Below are positions 26,080 through 34,276 of a stretch of DNA of 64,000 nt, piece after piece; the first letter of the stretch is position 1; every line of letters starts with the position of its first letter. The notes beneath the pieces were generated by a model, which saw only the letters and a program-made list of their open reading frames with translations, was not told the DNA's origin and ran no database searches. The stretch is from Pseudomonas ceruminis (GTDB taxonomy: Bacteria > Pseudomonadota > Gammaproteobacteria > Pseudomonadales > Pseudomonadaceae). The position numbers and the translations under genes are program-made. The DNA lies in contig NZ_BQHW01000002.1 of the NCBI RefSeq assembly GCF_021602025.1, positions 310,001-374,000 on the forward strand. Reading direction: 5' to 3'.

Positions 26080-26802
26080 TCACCCCGCTGCGTTCAGGCA
26101 CGCCAGTGTCGCCAAGGCATTGCCCAAGGCGGCACCGGACGCCGTGTTGTCAAAGATGCACCAGGTTGGCACACCCTGCTCGGCGCTGGCGGTGAGCAGC
26201 ACTGCCATTTGCTGCACAAACGCCGCTGAATAGGCACTGGCATAGGTCCGCGGCACCCCATGCAGGCGCCAATACACCAATCCCGGCCAACCTCCTGGCT
26301 GAGCATCGATGACCAAGCGTGGTGGGCTGGCGGCAACCTGGGCCACCTGCATTTGCACCAGCATCGGCTGCGCCGCCTGCCACGATGCATGGCGGGGCTC
26401 CACCGCCAACGCGCCGGTATAGCGTTGCCGTACGCTGGCAAAAAAGCGTTGCGCCCCCTCACGGTCGAACGCCAATGACGGCGGCAACTGCACCAACAGG
26501 CACCCGAGGTGGCCTTGCAGTTGGCCGCACTGGCCGAGAAAGGTATCCAGCAATGCTTCGCAACCTTGCAGGCGCAGCTCGTGGGTAATGGCCTTGGGTA
26601 GCTTGACGCTAAAGCGGAAGCCTTCGGGCACCGATGCAGCCCAGCGGGCATAGGTTTGCGGCCGGTGCGGGCGGTAGAACGAGCTGTTGATCTCAACCGC
26701 GTTCAACTGCGCGGCGTAGCGCTGCAGGTGACTGCCGCTACCGGGAAATGCGTGCACCTCGTGGCTGGACAGGCTCCAGCCGGCACAGCCGAGATGGATC
26801 AT
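26080..26802 (-). CDS. DUF72 family protein
   Basis: A 240-residue protein beginning IHLGCAGWSLSSHE, the usual start of DUF72 proteins, which fold as a TIM barrel. EINSSFYRPHRPQTYARWA (residues about 40-60), FSVKLPKAITHE and LAVEPRHASW are further family landmarks. The molecular activity of the family is not established. ATG 26802 is chosen because AGGAG is about 9 bases upstream; the frame stays open 41 codons further without a better start. It converges on the hemerythrin gene. The C-terminal part has WRLHGVPRTYASAY, also typical. Confidence 0.87.
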   Translation of the reverse strand: MIHLGCAGWSLSSHEVHAFPGSGSHLQRYAAQLNAVEINSSFYRPHRPQTYARWAASVPEGFRFSVKLPKAITHELRLQGCEALLDTFLGQCGQLQGHLGCLLVQLPPSLAFDREGAQRFFASVRQRYTGALAVEPRHASWQAAQPMLVQMQVAQVAASPPRLVIDAQPGGWPGLVYWRLHGVPRTYASAYSAAFVQQMAVLLTASAEQGVPTWCIFDNTASGAALGNALATLACLNAAG

Positions 26803-26914
26803 TGCAGCGCTCCTGCCGATAGCCCATTTGTTGCTATGAGTGCCGGCGGGGTACGGCGTTCCATCGCGGCGGCAGGGCCTTAATGCCGTACATCCCGTCT
26901 TGGAAACCGGCGCT

Positions 26915-26941
26915 GAACTTTGCACGGGGTTCAGGCTTCCC
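26915..26941 (+). promoter_or_regulatory. AlgU-like promoter motif, identical in layout to that at 46078
   Basis: GAACTTTG (26915-26922), 11 bases, then GGCTTCCC (26934-26941). The same two 8-base blocks at the same spacing precede the alcohol dehydrogenase gene at 46078. GAACTT with 17 bases to TC fits the AlgU/sigmaE class. It ends 56 bases before ATG 26998. Confidence 0.45.
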
Positions 26942-26997
26942 TAACCATGAGGCTCGACACGCGGGCCTGGTTGTTGCGAATTTGCAGGAGCTGTCGA

Positions 26998-27522
26998 ATG
27001 CCCCGAATCATCACACCGAGCACACCCGAACACGAAATCGACGAGCACAATGTCAGGATGTTCGGCTCGCCGAAGGAGCGGCTGGACTTCTATCGTCGGG
27101 AGATCCAGTACGAAACCAGTATCCTTGCAAACCGTACCGACGCGTACCTGGCGGCGCAGTCGTTCCTGGTCATCGCCTTCGTGTCCTCGATGAACAACAC
27201 CAACCAGGGTTGGGGCGAAATGTTCACGCTGATAGTGCCAGCGTTCCTGGCCTTGCTCGGGGTGCTGAGTTCGCTGAATGCCTGGCCGGGCATCCACGCC
27301 GCCTACACGGTCATTGACCATTGGCAGTTGAAGCAGAGCCACCTGCTGCGTAGCGAGCCGCTAATGGGCCTGGCGTATGATGAGTCGCCACTGTTCTGTG
27401 AAGCTGAAACCTCCCGCGCCGGGCACCGCAAATCGCTGTTGTTCTCCCTGCGCACGCCCTGGATCTTCCTGGTGTTCTGGATGTTGCTGGGCATCTACGC
27501 GGTCTACATCCAGCTGGCCTGA
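26998..27522 (+). CDS. Two-helix membrane protein of unknown function
   Basis: A 174-residue protein. The N-terminal 65 residues are hydrophilic and charged (EHEIDEHNVRMFG, KERLDFYRREIQYET). Two membrane segments follow at about 67-98 (interrupted by SSMNNTNQGWGE) and a last one at about 150-172, ending in YIQLA. AGGAG 8 bases before ATG 26998 decides the start; the upstream open stretch lacks a ribosome site. I do not recognise a named family. Its promoter motif matches that of the stress dehydrogenase at 46148, which suggests a role in envelope stress. It overlaps the convergent gene at 27504 by 19 bases. Confidence 0.75.
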   Translation: MPRIITPSTPEHEIDEHNVRMFGSPKERLDFYRREIQYETSILANRTDAYLAAQSFLVIAFVSSMNNTNQGWGEMFTLIVPAFLALLGVLSSLNAWPGIHAAYTVIDHWQLKQSHLLRSEPLMGLAYDESPLFCEAETSRAGHRKSLLFSLRTPWIFLVFWMLLGIYAVYIQLA

Positions 27523-27782
27523 CTCGGCACACTGCACGGGTAATCCCGCCCGGCAACCGCGTCCAGGTAGGCGCGATGGGCTTCGACGCGCAAGTGGCGC
27601 CACTCGCGGAAACTGATCAGGCCCAGCCGATCCATCTCATCGGCCCTGCGCGCCAGCTCGGCGTGGTAGTCATCCGGGCACTCCATGCGCAGCAGCCTGT
27701 CTTCGAGCAGGCGATACCACGCCACCAGCCCCTGCAGCCGTTCCTGTTCCGGCAACGTCAAGGACGCGTCGAAAACCCTCAT
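27504..27782 (-). CDS. Small helical protein of unknown function
   Basis: A 92-residue, charged, probably all-helical cytosolic protein (LTLPEQERLQGLVAWYRLLE, then AELARRADEMDRLGL and RVEAHRAYLDAVAG). ATG 27782 is preceded by AGGGGG at about 7 bases. No cysteines in a metal pattern and no membrane segment. It overlaps the end of the convergent membrane protein gene by 19 bases, so the two transcripts have complementary 3' ends. I cannot name the family. Confidence 0.65.
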   Translation of the reverse strand: MRVFDASLTLPEQERLQGLVAWYRLLEDRLLRMECPDDYHAELARRADEMDRLGLISFREWRHLRVEAHRAYLDAVAGRDYPCSVPSQASWM

Positions 27783-27900
27783 GTCGCACCCCCTTCGGTG
27801 CCAGCGTTTAACCATGGAGTCGGCACGGCGACCAGGGTTCAGCTTTCAGGCATGGACGGTTGCCAGGTTCCGGCCAGCCGACCAGGGCGCACACGGTTGA

Positions 27901-27928
27901 AACTTTCCGCGCCGGCACTCAGTCCAGA
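27901..27928 (+). promoter_or_regulatory. Possible AlgU-type promoter of the PoxB-like gene
   Basis: AACTTT (27901-27906), 16 bases, then TCCAGA (27923-27928). Aligned on AACTTT and TCC it matches the spacing of the motifs at 26915 and 46078. It ends 29 bases before ATG 27958. Confidence 0.35.
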
Positions 27929-27957
27929 CCCTAACTACGACTGACAGGGAGACGACA

Positions 27958-29745
27958 ATGACAGGCACGGTAGGCGACTTTCTGGTTGAGCGCTTGTACC
28001 AATGGGGCGTGCGCCGCATCTATGGCTACCCAGGCGATGGCATCAATGGTGTGTTCGGCGCACTGAGCCGGGCCAACGGCAAGATTGAGTTCATCCAGGC
28101 CCGGCACGAAGAAATGGCCGCGTTCATGGCCAGCGCCCATGCCAAGTTCACCGGCGAACTGGGCGTGTGCATCGCCACCTCCGGGCCCGGTGCTTCCCAC
28201 CTGCTCACCGGCCTCTACGATGCGCGCATGGACCACATGCCAGTGCTGGCCATCGTTGGCCAGCAGGCACGCGGTGCCCTCGGCGGGCACTATCAGCAGG
28301 AACTGGACCTGGTTTCGATGTTCAAGGACGTGGCCGGTGCCTTCGTCCAACAGGCTTCCACCCCCTCGCAGGTGCGTCACCTGCTCGACCGCGCCGTGCG
28401 CACGGCCGTCGGCGAGCGCCGAGTGACGGCGGTCATTCTTCCCAACGACCTGCAGGACCTGCCCTACAACGAACCGCCACGGGCCCACGGCACCCTGCAT
28501 TCGGGCATTGGCTACAGCAAGCCGAAAGTGGTGCCGTATGACGGCGATTTGCAGCGCGCCGCCGAGGTGCTCAACGCCGGGCGCAAGGTCGCCATTCTCG
28601 TCGGTGCCGGCGCCTTGCAAGCGTCAGAGGAAGTGTTCGCCATTGCCGAAAAACTCGGCGCAGGGGTGGCCAAGGCCCTGCTGGGCAAGGCAGTCCTGCC
28701 CGATGAGCTGCCCTGGGTCACGGGCTCGATCGGCCTGCTGGGCACCGAGCCCAGCTACCAGTTGATGACTGAATGCGACACCTTGCTGATGATCGGCTCC
28801 GGCTTCCCCTATGCCGAATTCCTGCCCAAGGAAGGCCAGGCCCGTGGCGTGCAGATCGACCTGCAGGCGGACATGCTCAGCCTACGCTACCCGATGGAGG
28901 TCAACCTGGTCGGCGACGCCGCTGAAACCCTGCGTGAGTTGCTCCCCCTGCTCGAACACAAGACCGAACGGCGCTGGCGCAAGAAGGTCGAGGGTTGGCG
29001 CGCGCGCTGGGACAAGACCGTGGCAAAACGCGCCATGGCCAAGGCCGACCCGATCAACCCGCAGCGTGTGGTGTACGAGCTGTCCCCGCGTCTGCCTGAC
29101 GCCGCCATCGTCACCAGTGATTCCGGCTCCTGCGCCAACTGGTATGCACGCGACCTGCAGATCCGCCAAGGCATGCAATGCTCGCTGTCTGGCGGCCTGG
29201 CCTGCATGGGCGCCGCGGTGCCCTACGCCATTGCGGCCAAGTTCGCCCACCCACAGCGCACAGTGGTCGCCCTGGTGGGCGATGGTGCGATGCAGATGAA
29301 CAACCTGGCCGAGCTGATTACCGTGGCCAAGTACTGGCAGCAGTGGGAAAACCCGAAATGGATCTGCGCGGTGTTCAACAACGAGGACCTAAACCAGGTC
29401 ACCTGGGAACAGCGGGTCATGGAAGGTGACCCCAAGTTCGAGGCCTCACAGTCGATCCCTGACGTGCCCTACCACCTGTTCGCCTTCTCCATCGGGCTCA
29501 AGGGTATCTTCGTCGACCGCGAGGAGAACGTCGCCAGTGCATGGGAACAGGCGCTGGCCGCCGACTGCCCGGTGCTGATCGAGTTCAAGACCGACCCCAA
29601 CGTGCCGCCACTGCCGCCGCACATCACCCTGGAGCAGGCGAAGGCGTTTGCCGGCACGTTGCTCAAGGGCGATCCCGACGAGGCTGGGATCATCGTACAA
29701 GCTGCAAAACAGGTGCTCGGCGCTGTGCTGCCTGGGCGAAAGTGA
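27958..29745 (+). CDS. Thiamine-diphosphate-dependent enzyme, pyruvate oxidase (PoxB)-like
   Basis: A 595-residue three-domain enzyme of the acetolactate synthase/pyruvate oxidase superfamily. The catalytic Glu lies in ARHEEMAAFMA near residue 50, the FAD-or-spacer domain covers about 190-340, and the diphosphate-binding motif starts at GDGAMQMNNL near residue 440 and ends near NNEDLNQVTWEQR. GGGAG 7 bases before the ATG sets the start. Close relatives are annotated as thiamine-pyrophosphate-requiring proteins; PoxB decarboxylates pyruvate to acetate and feeds electrons to quinone in stationary phase. The exact substrate is not certain. The gene stands alone, with a convergent regulator after it. 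Confidence 0.85.
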   Translation: MTGTVGDFLVERLYQWGVRRIYGYPGDGINGVFGALSRANGKIEFIQARHEEMAAFMASAHAKFTGELGVCIATSGPGASHLLTGLYDARMDHMPVLAIVGQQARGALGGHYQQELDLVSMFKDVAGAFVQQASTPSQVRHLLDRAVRTAVGERRVTAVILPNDLQDLPYNEPPRAHGTLHSGIGYSKPKVVPYDGDLQRAAEVLNAGRKVAILVGAGALQASEEVFAIAEKLGAGVAKALLGKAVLPDELPWVTGSIGLLGTEPSYQLMTECDTLLMIGSGFPYAEFLPKEGQARGVQIDLQADMLSLRYPMEVNLVGDAAETLRELLPLLEHKTERRWRKKVEGWRARWDKTVAKRAMAKADPINPQRVVYELSPRLPDAAIVTSDSGSCANWYARDLQIRQGMQCSLSGGLACMGAAVPYAIAAKFAHPQRTVVALVGDGAMQMNNLAELITVAKYWQQWENPKWICAVFNNEDLNQVTWEQRVMEGDPKFEASQSIPDVPYHLFAFSIGLKGIFVDREENVASAWEQALAADCPVLIEFKTDPNVPPLPPHITLEQAKAFAGTLLKGDPDEAGIIVQAAKQVLGAVLPGRK

Positions 29746-29749
29746 CGGT

Positions 29750-29766
29750 GCCTTCAGCGTGAAGGC
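29750..29766. terminator. Short hairpin between convergent poxB-like and glxA-like genes
   Basis: A 7-base perfect stem (GCCTTCA / TGAAGGC) with a GCG loop starts 5 bases after the PoxB-like stop and overlaps the last codons of the convergent regulator gene. Confidence 0.45.
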
Positions 29767-30725
29767 GCATGGCGCTTGCGGTACTCCGCCGGGGTCACGC
29801 CGACATGGCGAACGAATGTGCGGCGCAACGTATCGGCATTGGCGAACCCGCACAGCGCCGCCACCTGCTTGGGGGCGTCCCGCCCGCCCTCGAGCAGCGC
29901 ACGCGCCGCATTGACCCGCGCCAGTTCCACCCAGGCAGCCGGGGTCATGCCTACATCCTGTTGAAACACCCGGGCAAAATGGCGCGGGCTCAACCCCATG
30001 CGCGATGCCAGCTGCGCAATGGTGTGGTCCAGTGCCGGGTTGGCGGCAATGTAGCGCTGCAATGACTGCAGCGCCGAACGCCCCACAGGCGACGTCGCGC
30101 CCTGCCGGCTGAATTGCAACTGGCCACCTGGGCGTTTGAAGTACATCACCAACTGGCTGGCCACCTGCTGGGCAATGGCAGGCCCCAGGTCCTCCTCTAC
30201 CAGCGCCAGGGCCAAGTCCAGGCCGGCAGTGACGCCTGCGGCGGTGCGCAGGTTACCGTCATGCACTTGGATAGCGTCGGCCTCTACCTGCACGTGGGGA
30301 TAGCGTGCCGCCAGCGGCGCGGCAACGGCCCAGTGGGTAGTCACGCGGCGGCCATCGAGCAAGCCGGCGGCCGCCAGGGCAAAGGCGCCAGTGCACACCG
30401 AGCCGTAACGGCGGCACGCCCCCGCCCGTATCCGCAGCCACTCCAGGATGCCGGGGCGCAGGTAGAGGTCGGCCGCTTGTGGCGTACCGGCCACCAGCAA
30501 GGTGTCGAAAGCCTCTAGCGCTTCCCCTATCCAGCCATCGGGCACCAGGCGAGTGCCGGAAGAGCTGACCAGCGGGCCAGGCTCACAAGCCAGCAGACGC
30601 AAGCGGTAGGCTTCATGACCTGCTTGCCGATTGGCTTCGGCGAACACATCCAGCGGCCCGCAGGCATCGAGCAGTTGGACACCCGGCAGGGCGAGAATGG
30701 CGAGGGTACGCGGTGCAGGCGGCAT
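29754..30725 (-). CDS. GlxA-family (DJ-1/PfpI plus AraC) transcriptional regulator
   Basis: A 323-residue regulator. The N-terminal half is a DJ-1/PfpI-like domain (LAILALPGVQLLDACGPLDV, and YGSVCTGAFALAAAGLL with the nucleophile-position Cys near residue 110). The C-terminal 100 residues are an AraC-type double helix-turn-helix (IAQLASRMGLSPRHFARVFQ, ending in GVTPAEYRKRH). GlxA-type proteins sense amine or small nitrogen compounds; in pseudomonads several control arginine, betaine or choline catabolism. It is transcribed away from the HD-domain gene across a 146-base gap, so that gene is the first candidate target. Confidence 0.9.
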   Translation of the reverse strand: MPPAPRTLAILALPGVQLLDACGPLDVFAEANRQAGHEAYRLRLLACEPGPLVSSSGTRLVPDGWIGEALEAFDTLLVAGTPQAADLYLRPGILEWLRIRAGACRRYGSVCTGAFALAAAGLLDGRRVTTHWAVAAPLAARYPHVQVEADAIQVHDGNLRTAAGVTAGLDLALALVEEDLGPAIAQQVASQLVMYFKRPGGQLQFSRQGATSPVGRSALQSLQRYIAANPALDHTIAQLASRMGLSPRHFARVFQQDVGMTPAAWVELARVNAARALLEGGRDAPKQVAALCGFANADTLRRTFVRHVGVTPAEYRKRHAPSR

Positions 30726-30871
30726 GAAGGCTCCGGGGTGCAGGCAAGCAGAGGGGTCCGGCGCAAGGCCGGATCACGCTGACAATGGCAGTATTTGACG
30801 CAACAAGTCAATTGAGGACACAGCCTCAGGGCCGCAGACTGACCACGTCATTCCCCACTGAGGTTTCAATC

Positions 30872-31510
30872 ATGGCTACCCTTGCTGGTATTCAAGTACC
30901 CGACAGCCGCATGGCGCGGGAAATCACCGAGCGGGTTCGCGATACCGCCACGCCGTTGCTGTTCCATCATTCGAGCAGGGTCTTTTATTTTGCGGCGCTG
31001 GCCGGCCGGCGCCGCGGGCTCAACTTCGACAGCGAACTGCTATACGCCGGCTGCATGTTCCACGACATGGGCCTGACCCATCAGCACAGCAGCGCCTGCT
31101 GCCGCTTCGAGGTCGATGGCGCCAATGTCGCCCGCGACTTTTTGCAGGGTCACGGTATCGACGAGCGCGATATCGAACGCGTATGGACAGCCATCGCCCT
31201 GCACACCACACCTGGCATTCCCGAGCACATGCACCCGTTGATCGCGCTGGTCACCGCCGGCGTTGAAACGGACGTACTGGGCCTGCACCACGAAGGCCTG
31301 AGCATTGCCGAGCGCGATGCGGTCGTCCAGGCGCACCCACGCGGCGATCACTTCAAGGAGGCGATCATTCAGGCGTTTTACGAAGGTATTCGTCACAAGC
31401 CTCAAACCACCTTTGGCAACGTCAAGGCGGATGTGATTGCCGACAAGGAACCCGCGTTTCGCCCGGGCAATTTCTGCAGCATCATCCGCCAGTCCTGCTG
31501 GCCGAGCTGA
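30872..31510 (+). CDS. HD-domain hydrolase, cyanamide hydratase-like
   Basis: A 212-residue metal-dependent HD-superfamily protein: FHHSSRVFYFAAL (first His near residue 32), CMFHDMGLTHQH (HD pair near 64) and IALHTTPGIPEHMHP near residue 110. The HSSRVFYF stretch and the HTTPGIP segment are features shared with fungal and bacterial cyanamide hydratase (Ddi2-like) proteins, which add water to the nitrile of cyanamide to give urea. Other HD proteins are nucleotide phosphohydrolases, so the reaction is not proved. GAGG about 9 bases before ATG 30872 sets the start. It is divergent from a GlxA-type regulator and ends in a strong terminator. Confidence 0.82.
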   Translation: MATLAGIQVPDSRMAREITERVRDTATPLLFHHSSRVFYFAALAGRRRGLNFDSELLYAGCMFHDMGLTHQHSSACCRFEVDGANVARDFLQGHGIDERDIERVWTAIALHTTPGIPEHMHPLIALVTAGVETDVLGLHHEGLSIAERDAVVQAHPRGDHFKEAIIQAFYEGIRHKPQTTFGNVKADVIADKEPAFRPGNFCSIIRQSCWPS

Positions 31511-31519
31511 GCCATACGG

Positions 31520-31549
31520 CTGCCGGGCTGATGGCCCGGCAGTTTATTT
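31520..31549 (+). terminator. Rho-independent terminator after the HD-domain gene
   Basis: CTGCCGGGC and GCCCGGCAG form a perfect 9-base stem with a 5-base loop, followed at once by TTTATTT. It lies 10 bases past the stop codon and is the clearest intrinsic terminator in the window. Confidence 0.85.
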
Positions 31550-31641
31550 GCGGTGCTTGGCCTTACACGCCGAACGCGCACCGCGTGCCTGCAGTCACAG
31601 CATCATGGCCCTGGCCCAGATTCTGTGGAGGCATTGCGCAC

Positions 31642-32988
31642 ATGAGCTTCATTGTCTGGGTCGCCATGCTAGGGGCCGTGTTGCTGCTGCTGGCGCTCAC
31701 CTCCTCTTACCTGCGCTGGATACCGGTCACCACCTCCGTGATGTGCCTGGGCTTGGGCATTGTCCTGGGCCCTGCCGGGTTGGGCCTGCTGCAGCTGGAC
31801 CTTGGCCAGTCCAGCCGCTGGATGGAACACCTCACCGAAGTCGCCGTATTGTTCTCGCTGTTCGTCAGCGGCCTGAAGCTACGGCTGCCGCTGAGCAGCC
31901 GCAGTTGGCGAGTCGCCTTTTGCCTGGCCGGGCCGCTGATGCTGCTGTGCATTGCGGGTGTCAGCCTGCTGCTGCATTTCGGCTTGCACCTGGGCTGGGG
32001 CGTTTCGGTATTGATCGGCGCCATTCTTGCCCCAACCGACCCCGTGCTGGCCACCCTGGTGCAGGTCAACGACGCACAGGACTATGACCGGGTCCGCTTT
32101 GGCCTTTCCGGTGAGGCTGGGCTCAACGATGGCGTGGCCTTCCCCTTCGTCATTCTCGGCCTGCTGCTTGTACAGGGGGAGGCAGGCGGCCAGTGGCTCG
32201 GCCCCTGGCTGCTGCAGGATGTGCTGTGGGCCGTGCCTGCGGGGCTGCTGTGTGGCTACTGGATGGGGCGCGGGCTGGGCCACCTGACCCTGTACCTGCG
32301 CATTCAGAACGACGACAGCACCGTGTCACCTAACGATTACCTGACACTGGCCCTGATTGCCCTGGCGTATGTGGTTGCCGAGCTGATCCAAGGCTACGGT
32401 TTTCTCGCCGTGTTCGCAGCAGGCCTTGGCTTGCGCCAGGCCGAAGTGCACACCAGCCCCGACCCGCATGAACCGGCCGAGCACCTGGTGCAGCCAGTGG
32501 TCGGCCACCAGCATGTCGCGCCTGAACATGCGGTAAAGGGCGACCTGGATGCTTTGGAAGACAGCCAGGTCGCGGCGGGCATCATGCTGGGCGACATGCT
32601 GGCGTTCGGCGGCCTGGTGGAGCGGGCGATGGAGGTGTTCCTGGTGACCTTGCTCGGTGTGGTATTGATCGAACACTGGGACTGGCGAGCGCTGATCGTG
32701 GCTGGGGTGCTGTTCATGCTGATTCGTCCCTTGGGCACGTTGCTGATACCGTGGGGTAGCCTGTTGGACCTCCCACAGCGCGGTTTGCTGGGTTGGTTCG
32801 GGATCCGCGGGATCGGCAGCCTGTACTACCTGTTCTACGCCCTCAACCACGACCTGCTGCCTGCCGTTGCCTTGACCTGCACCAACCTCACCCTGTCGGT
32901 GGTGGCGCTGAGCGTGCTGGTACACGGGTTGAGTGTGCAACCGTTGCTGGCCCGTTACGAAACCGGCCGAGCGCGTCCTACCCGTTGA
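31642..32988 (+). CDS. Na+/H+ antiporter, CPA1 (NhaP) type
   Basis: A 448-residue inner-membrane exchanger with about 12 hydrophobic segments. LAPTDPVLATLVQV near residue 131 and LSGEAGLNDGVAFPFVILG near residue 155 carry the Asp/Asn ion-site motifs of CPA1 antiporters, and FGIRGIGSLYYLFYAL near residue 385 is also family-typical. It exchanges protons for Na+ or K+ in pH and salt homeostasis. ATG 31642 follows GGAGG by about 10 bases. It has its own terminator before and after. An unusual hydrophilic, His-rich insertion (HTSPDPHEPAEHLVQP, then GHQHVAPEHA) lies near residues 270-300. Confidence 0.88.
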   Translation: MSFIVWVAMLGAVLLLLALTSSYLRWIPVTTSVMCLGLGIVLGPAGLGLLQLDLGQSSRWMEHLTEVAVLFSLFVSGLKLRLPLSSRSWRVAFCLAGPLMLLCIAGVSLLLHFGLHLGWGVSVLIGAILAPTDPVLATLVQVNDAQDYDRVRFGLSGEAGLNDGVAFPFVILGLLLVQGEAGGQWLGPWLLQDVLWAVPAGLLCGYWMGRGLGHLTLYLRIQNDDSTVSPNDYLTLALIALAYVVAELIQGYGFLAVFAAGLGLRQAEVHTSPDPHEPAEHLVQPVVGHQHVAPEHAVKGDLDALEDSQVAAGIMLGDMLAFGGLVERAMEVFLVTLLGVVLIEHWDWRALIVAGVLFMLIRPLGTLLIPWGSLLDLPQRGLLGWFGIRGIGSLYYLFYALNHDLLPAVALTCTNLTLSVVALSVLVHGLSVQPLLARYETGRARPTR

Positions 32989-33001
32989 TGCCTGCCCAAC
33001 A

Positions 33002-33033
33002 GCCTCCACAGGTCGGCCAGAGCCTGTGGAGGC
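33002..33033. terminator. Hairpin between convergent antiporter and DUF3618 genes
   Basis: GCCTCCACAG (33002-33011) and CTGTGGAGGC (33024-33033) form a perfect 10-base stem with a 12-base loop in the 53-base gap between convergent stops. It is likely bidirectional. Confidence 0.65.
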
Positions 33034-33041
33034 CGCAAAGC

Positions 33042-33848
33042 TCAGGAAGGGAAGCCCAAGCCCGAAGACAGGTCGGTATCCCCTGCCCTGTGGGCCCCGG
33101 CCGGCACCTCTTTGGCAGTCGATTCCCGGACCTTTTCCTTGACCGCCTCCTTGGCTTGCTCGCCCTTGGCCTTCAAGGTATCGGTCAACCGGTCACTGCT
33201 GGCCCCCATCAACGCGTCCTCCTTACGTGTACCGGGCAAGGCGGCGCCCAACGCTGCGCCCAAGGCGATACCCAGCGCCGCCAGCACCAAGGGTTGCTCC
33301 TTGAGCAAATGATCAAACTGCCCTTTGAGCGCCGTGGCCTGATCACCGACCTGATGGGCGGCGTCGCGCAGGCTGTCGGCAGAACCTTGCACCGACGCTC
33401 GCGCGCCCTGGCCCAGGTCACTGGCACGGTCACGTAAGTCATGGGCCTTGCCGCGCATGCTGTCGCCGGCGCCGTGCAGTGCTTCGCCGGCGTGGGCAAA
33501 AGCGCCTTTCACGCTGTCGACCGCTTCACCGAGCTTTTCACCCAGCCCTGGCCCGGTATGGGCGGGGCCAGGGTTGAATGGCCGATTCTGGTTGACACCC
33601 AACCACGCCAGGCCGAGCACTGTCAGCGCCGTGGGCACCGGGTTGTTCTTCAAGGTGGTGCCCAGATTGTGGAAGAACTCCCCGCCATTGCCTTTGCCAT
33701 AGGCCAGCAACTGATCCATCAACTGGCCCGGGCTCAGGCGCTGCTCCAAGGCATCGACCAGGTCGCTGATGTGCTCGCGCTTGGCGTTGATCTCCTGCTC
33801 GAGCAGGTCGGGGTCTTTGTGCGTATCGTGTTCAAAGGAGGTACTCAT
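33042..33848 (-). CDS. DUF3618 (YqjD/ElaB-like) membrane-associated protein
   Basis: A 268-residue protein. An N-terminal helical DUF3618 segment (LEQEINAKREHISDLVDALE, residues about 16-35) is followed by a membrane stretch near residues 70-85 (PTALTVLGLAWLGV). A long, Ala/Gly/Asp-rich amphipathic region then carries repeated short helices (KGAFAHAGEALHGAGDSM, LRDRASDLGQGARASVQGS). A second hydrophobic segment is LVLAALGIALGAALGAAL near residue 205. Such proteins are stationary-phase or osmotic-stress membrane proteins; some tether ribosomes to the membrane. AGAGG lies 8 bases before the ATG. Third gene of an operon, overlapping the second by 4 bases. Confidence 0.82.
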   Translation of the reverse strand: MSTSFEHDTHKDPDLLEQEINAKREHISDLVDALEQRLSPGQLMDQLLAYGKGNGGEFFHNLGTTLKNNPVPTALTVLGLAWLGVNQNRPFNPGPAHTGPGLGEKLGEAVDSVKGAFAHAGEALHGAGDSMRGKAHDLRDRASDLGQGARASVQGSADSLRDAAHQVGDQATALKGQFDHLLKEQPLVLAALGIALGAALGAALPGTRKEDALMGASSDRLTDTLKAKGEQAKEAVKEKVRESTAKEVPAGAHRAGDTDLSSGLGFPS

Positions 33849-34276
33849 GGCAGTTTCCTCTTCAACGCATCCTTGTCCTGCTGCATGGCATGCAGCGTGC
33901 GATCAGGGGTCAGCTGCGAAGGCTCGAACTGCTTTTTGCCCGACTGCAGCATGATGAAACCGATAATCATCGTGACCACGCCCACGATCAGCGCCGCCAG
34001 CCACGGCGCAACGACCAACGCCAGGGCATACACCCCCGCCATCAACAGGATGATCAAGCCCGCCAGCAGCACGATGGCGCCAGCGGCCACCGCCGCGGTA
34101 CCTGCCTTCAAGGTGTTGAGGTTGTGTTGCAGTTCGGCCTTGGCCAAGGCCAGTTCCTTGCTGAACAGCTCGGGCACTTCGCGCATCAACTGGCGCAGCA
34201 GGCCACCTACACCGACCGGGTCATCCGCTGGCGTGTGCAACCCAGGGCTCACCTGCAAAGGGTCCTTGTTCATCAT
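33845..34276 (-). CDS. YqjE/phage-holin-3_6-fold membrane protein
   Basis: A 143-residue protein with a helical N-terminal half (VGGLLRQLMREVPELFSKEL, then LAKAELQHNLNTLKAG). Two long membrane helices follow at about 60-85 and 88-112 (VAAGAIVLLAGLIILLM; LVVAPWLAALIVGVVTMIIG). It matches the Phage_holin_3_6/YqjE group, which despite the name is a chromosomal envelope protein found beside YqjD-type genes. Its gene overlaps both neighbours by 4 bases, as is usual for this trio. No phage genes are near. Confidence 0.85.
   Translation of the reverse strand: MMNKDPLQVSPGLHTPADDPVGVGGLLRQLMREVPELFSKELALAKAELQHNLNTLKAGTAAVAAGAIVLLAGLIILLMAGVYALALVVAPWLAALIVGVVTMIIGFIMLQSGKKQFEPSQLTPDRTLHAMQQDKDALKRKLP

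Noticed and set aside
33845-34276. Prophage holin
   Set aside because: The Phage_holin_3_6 label belongs to the chromosomal YqjE group. No other phage gene is nearby.
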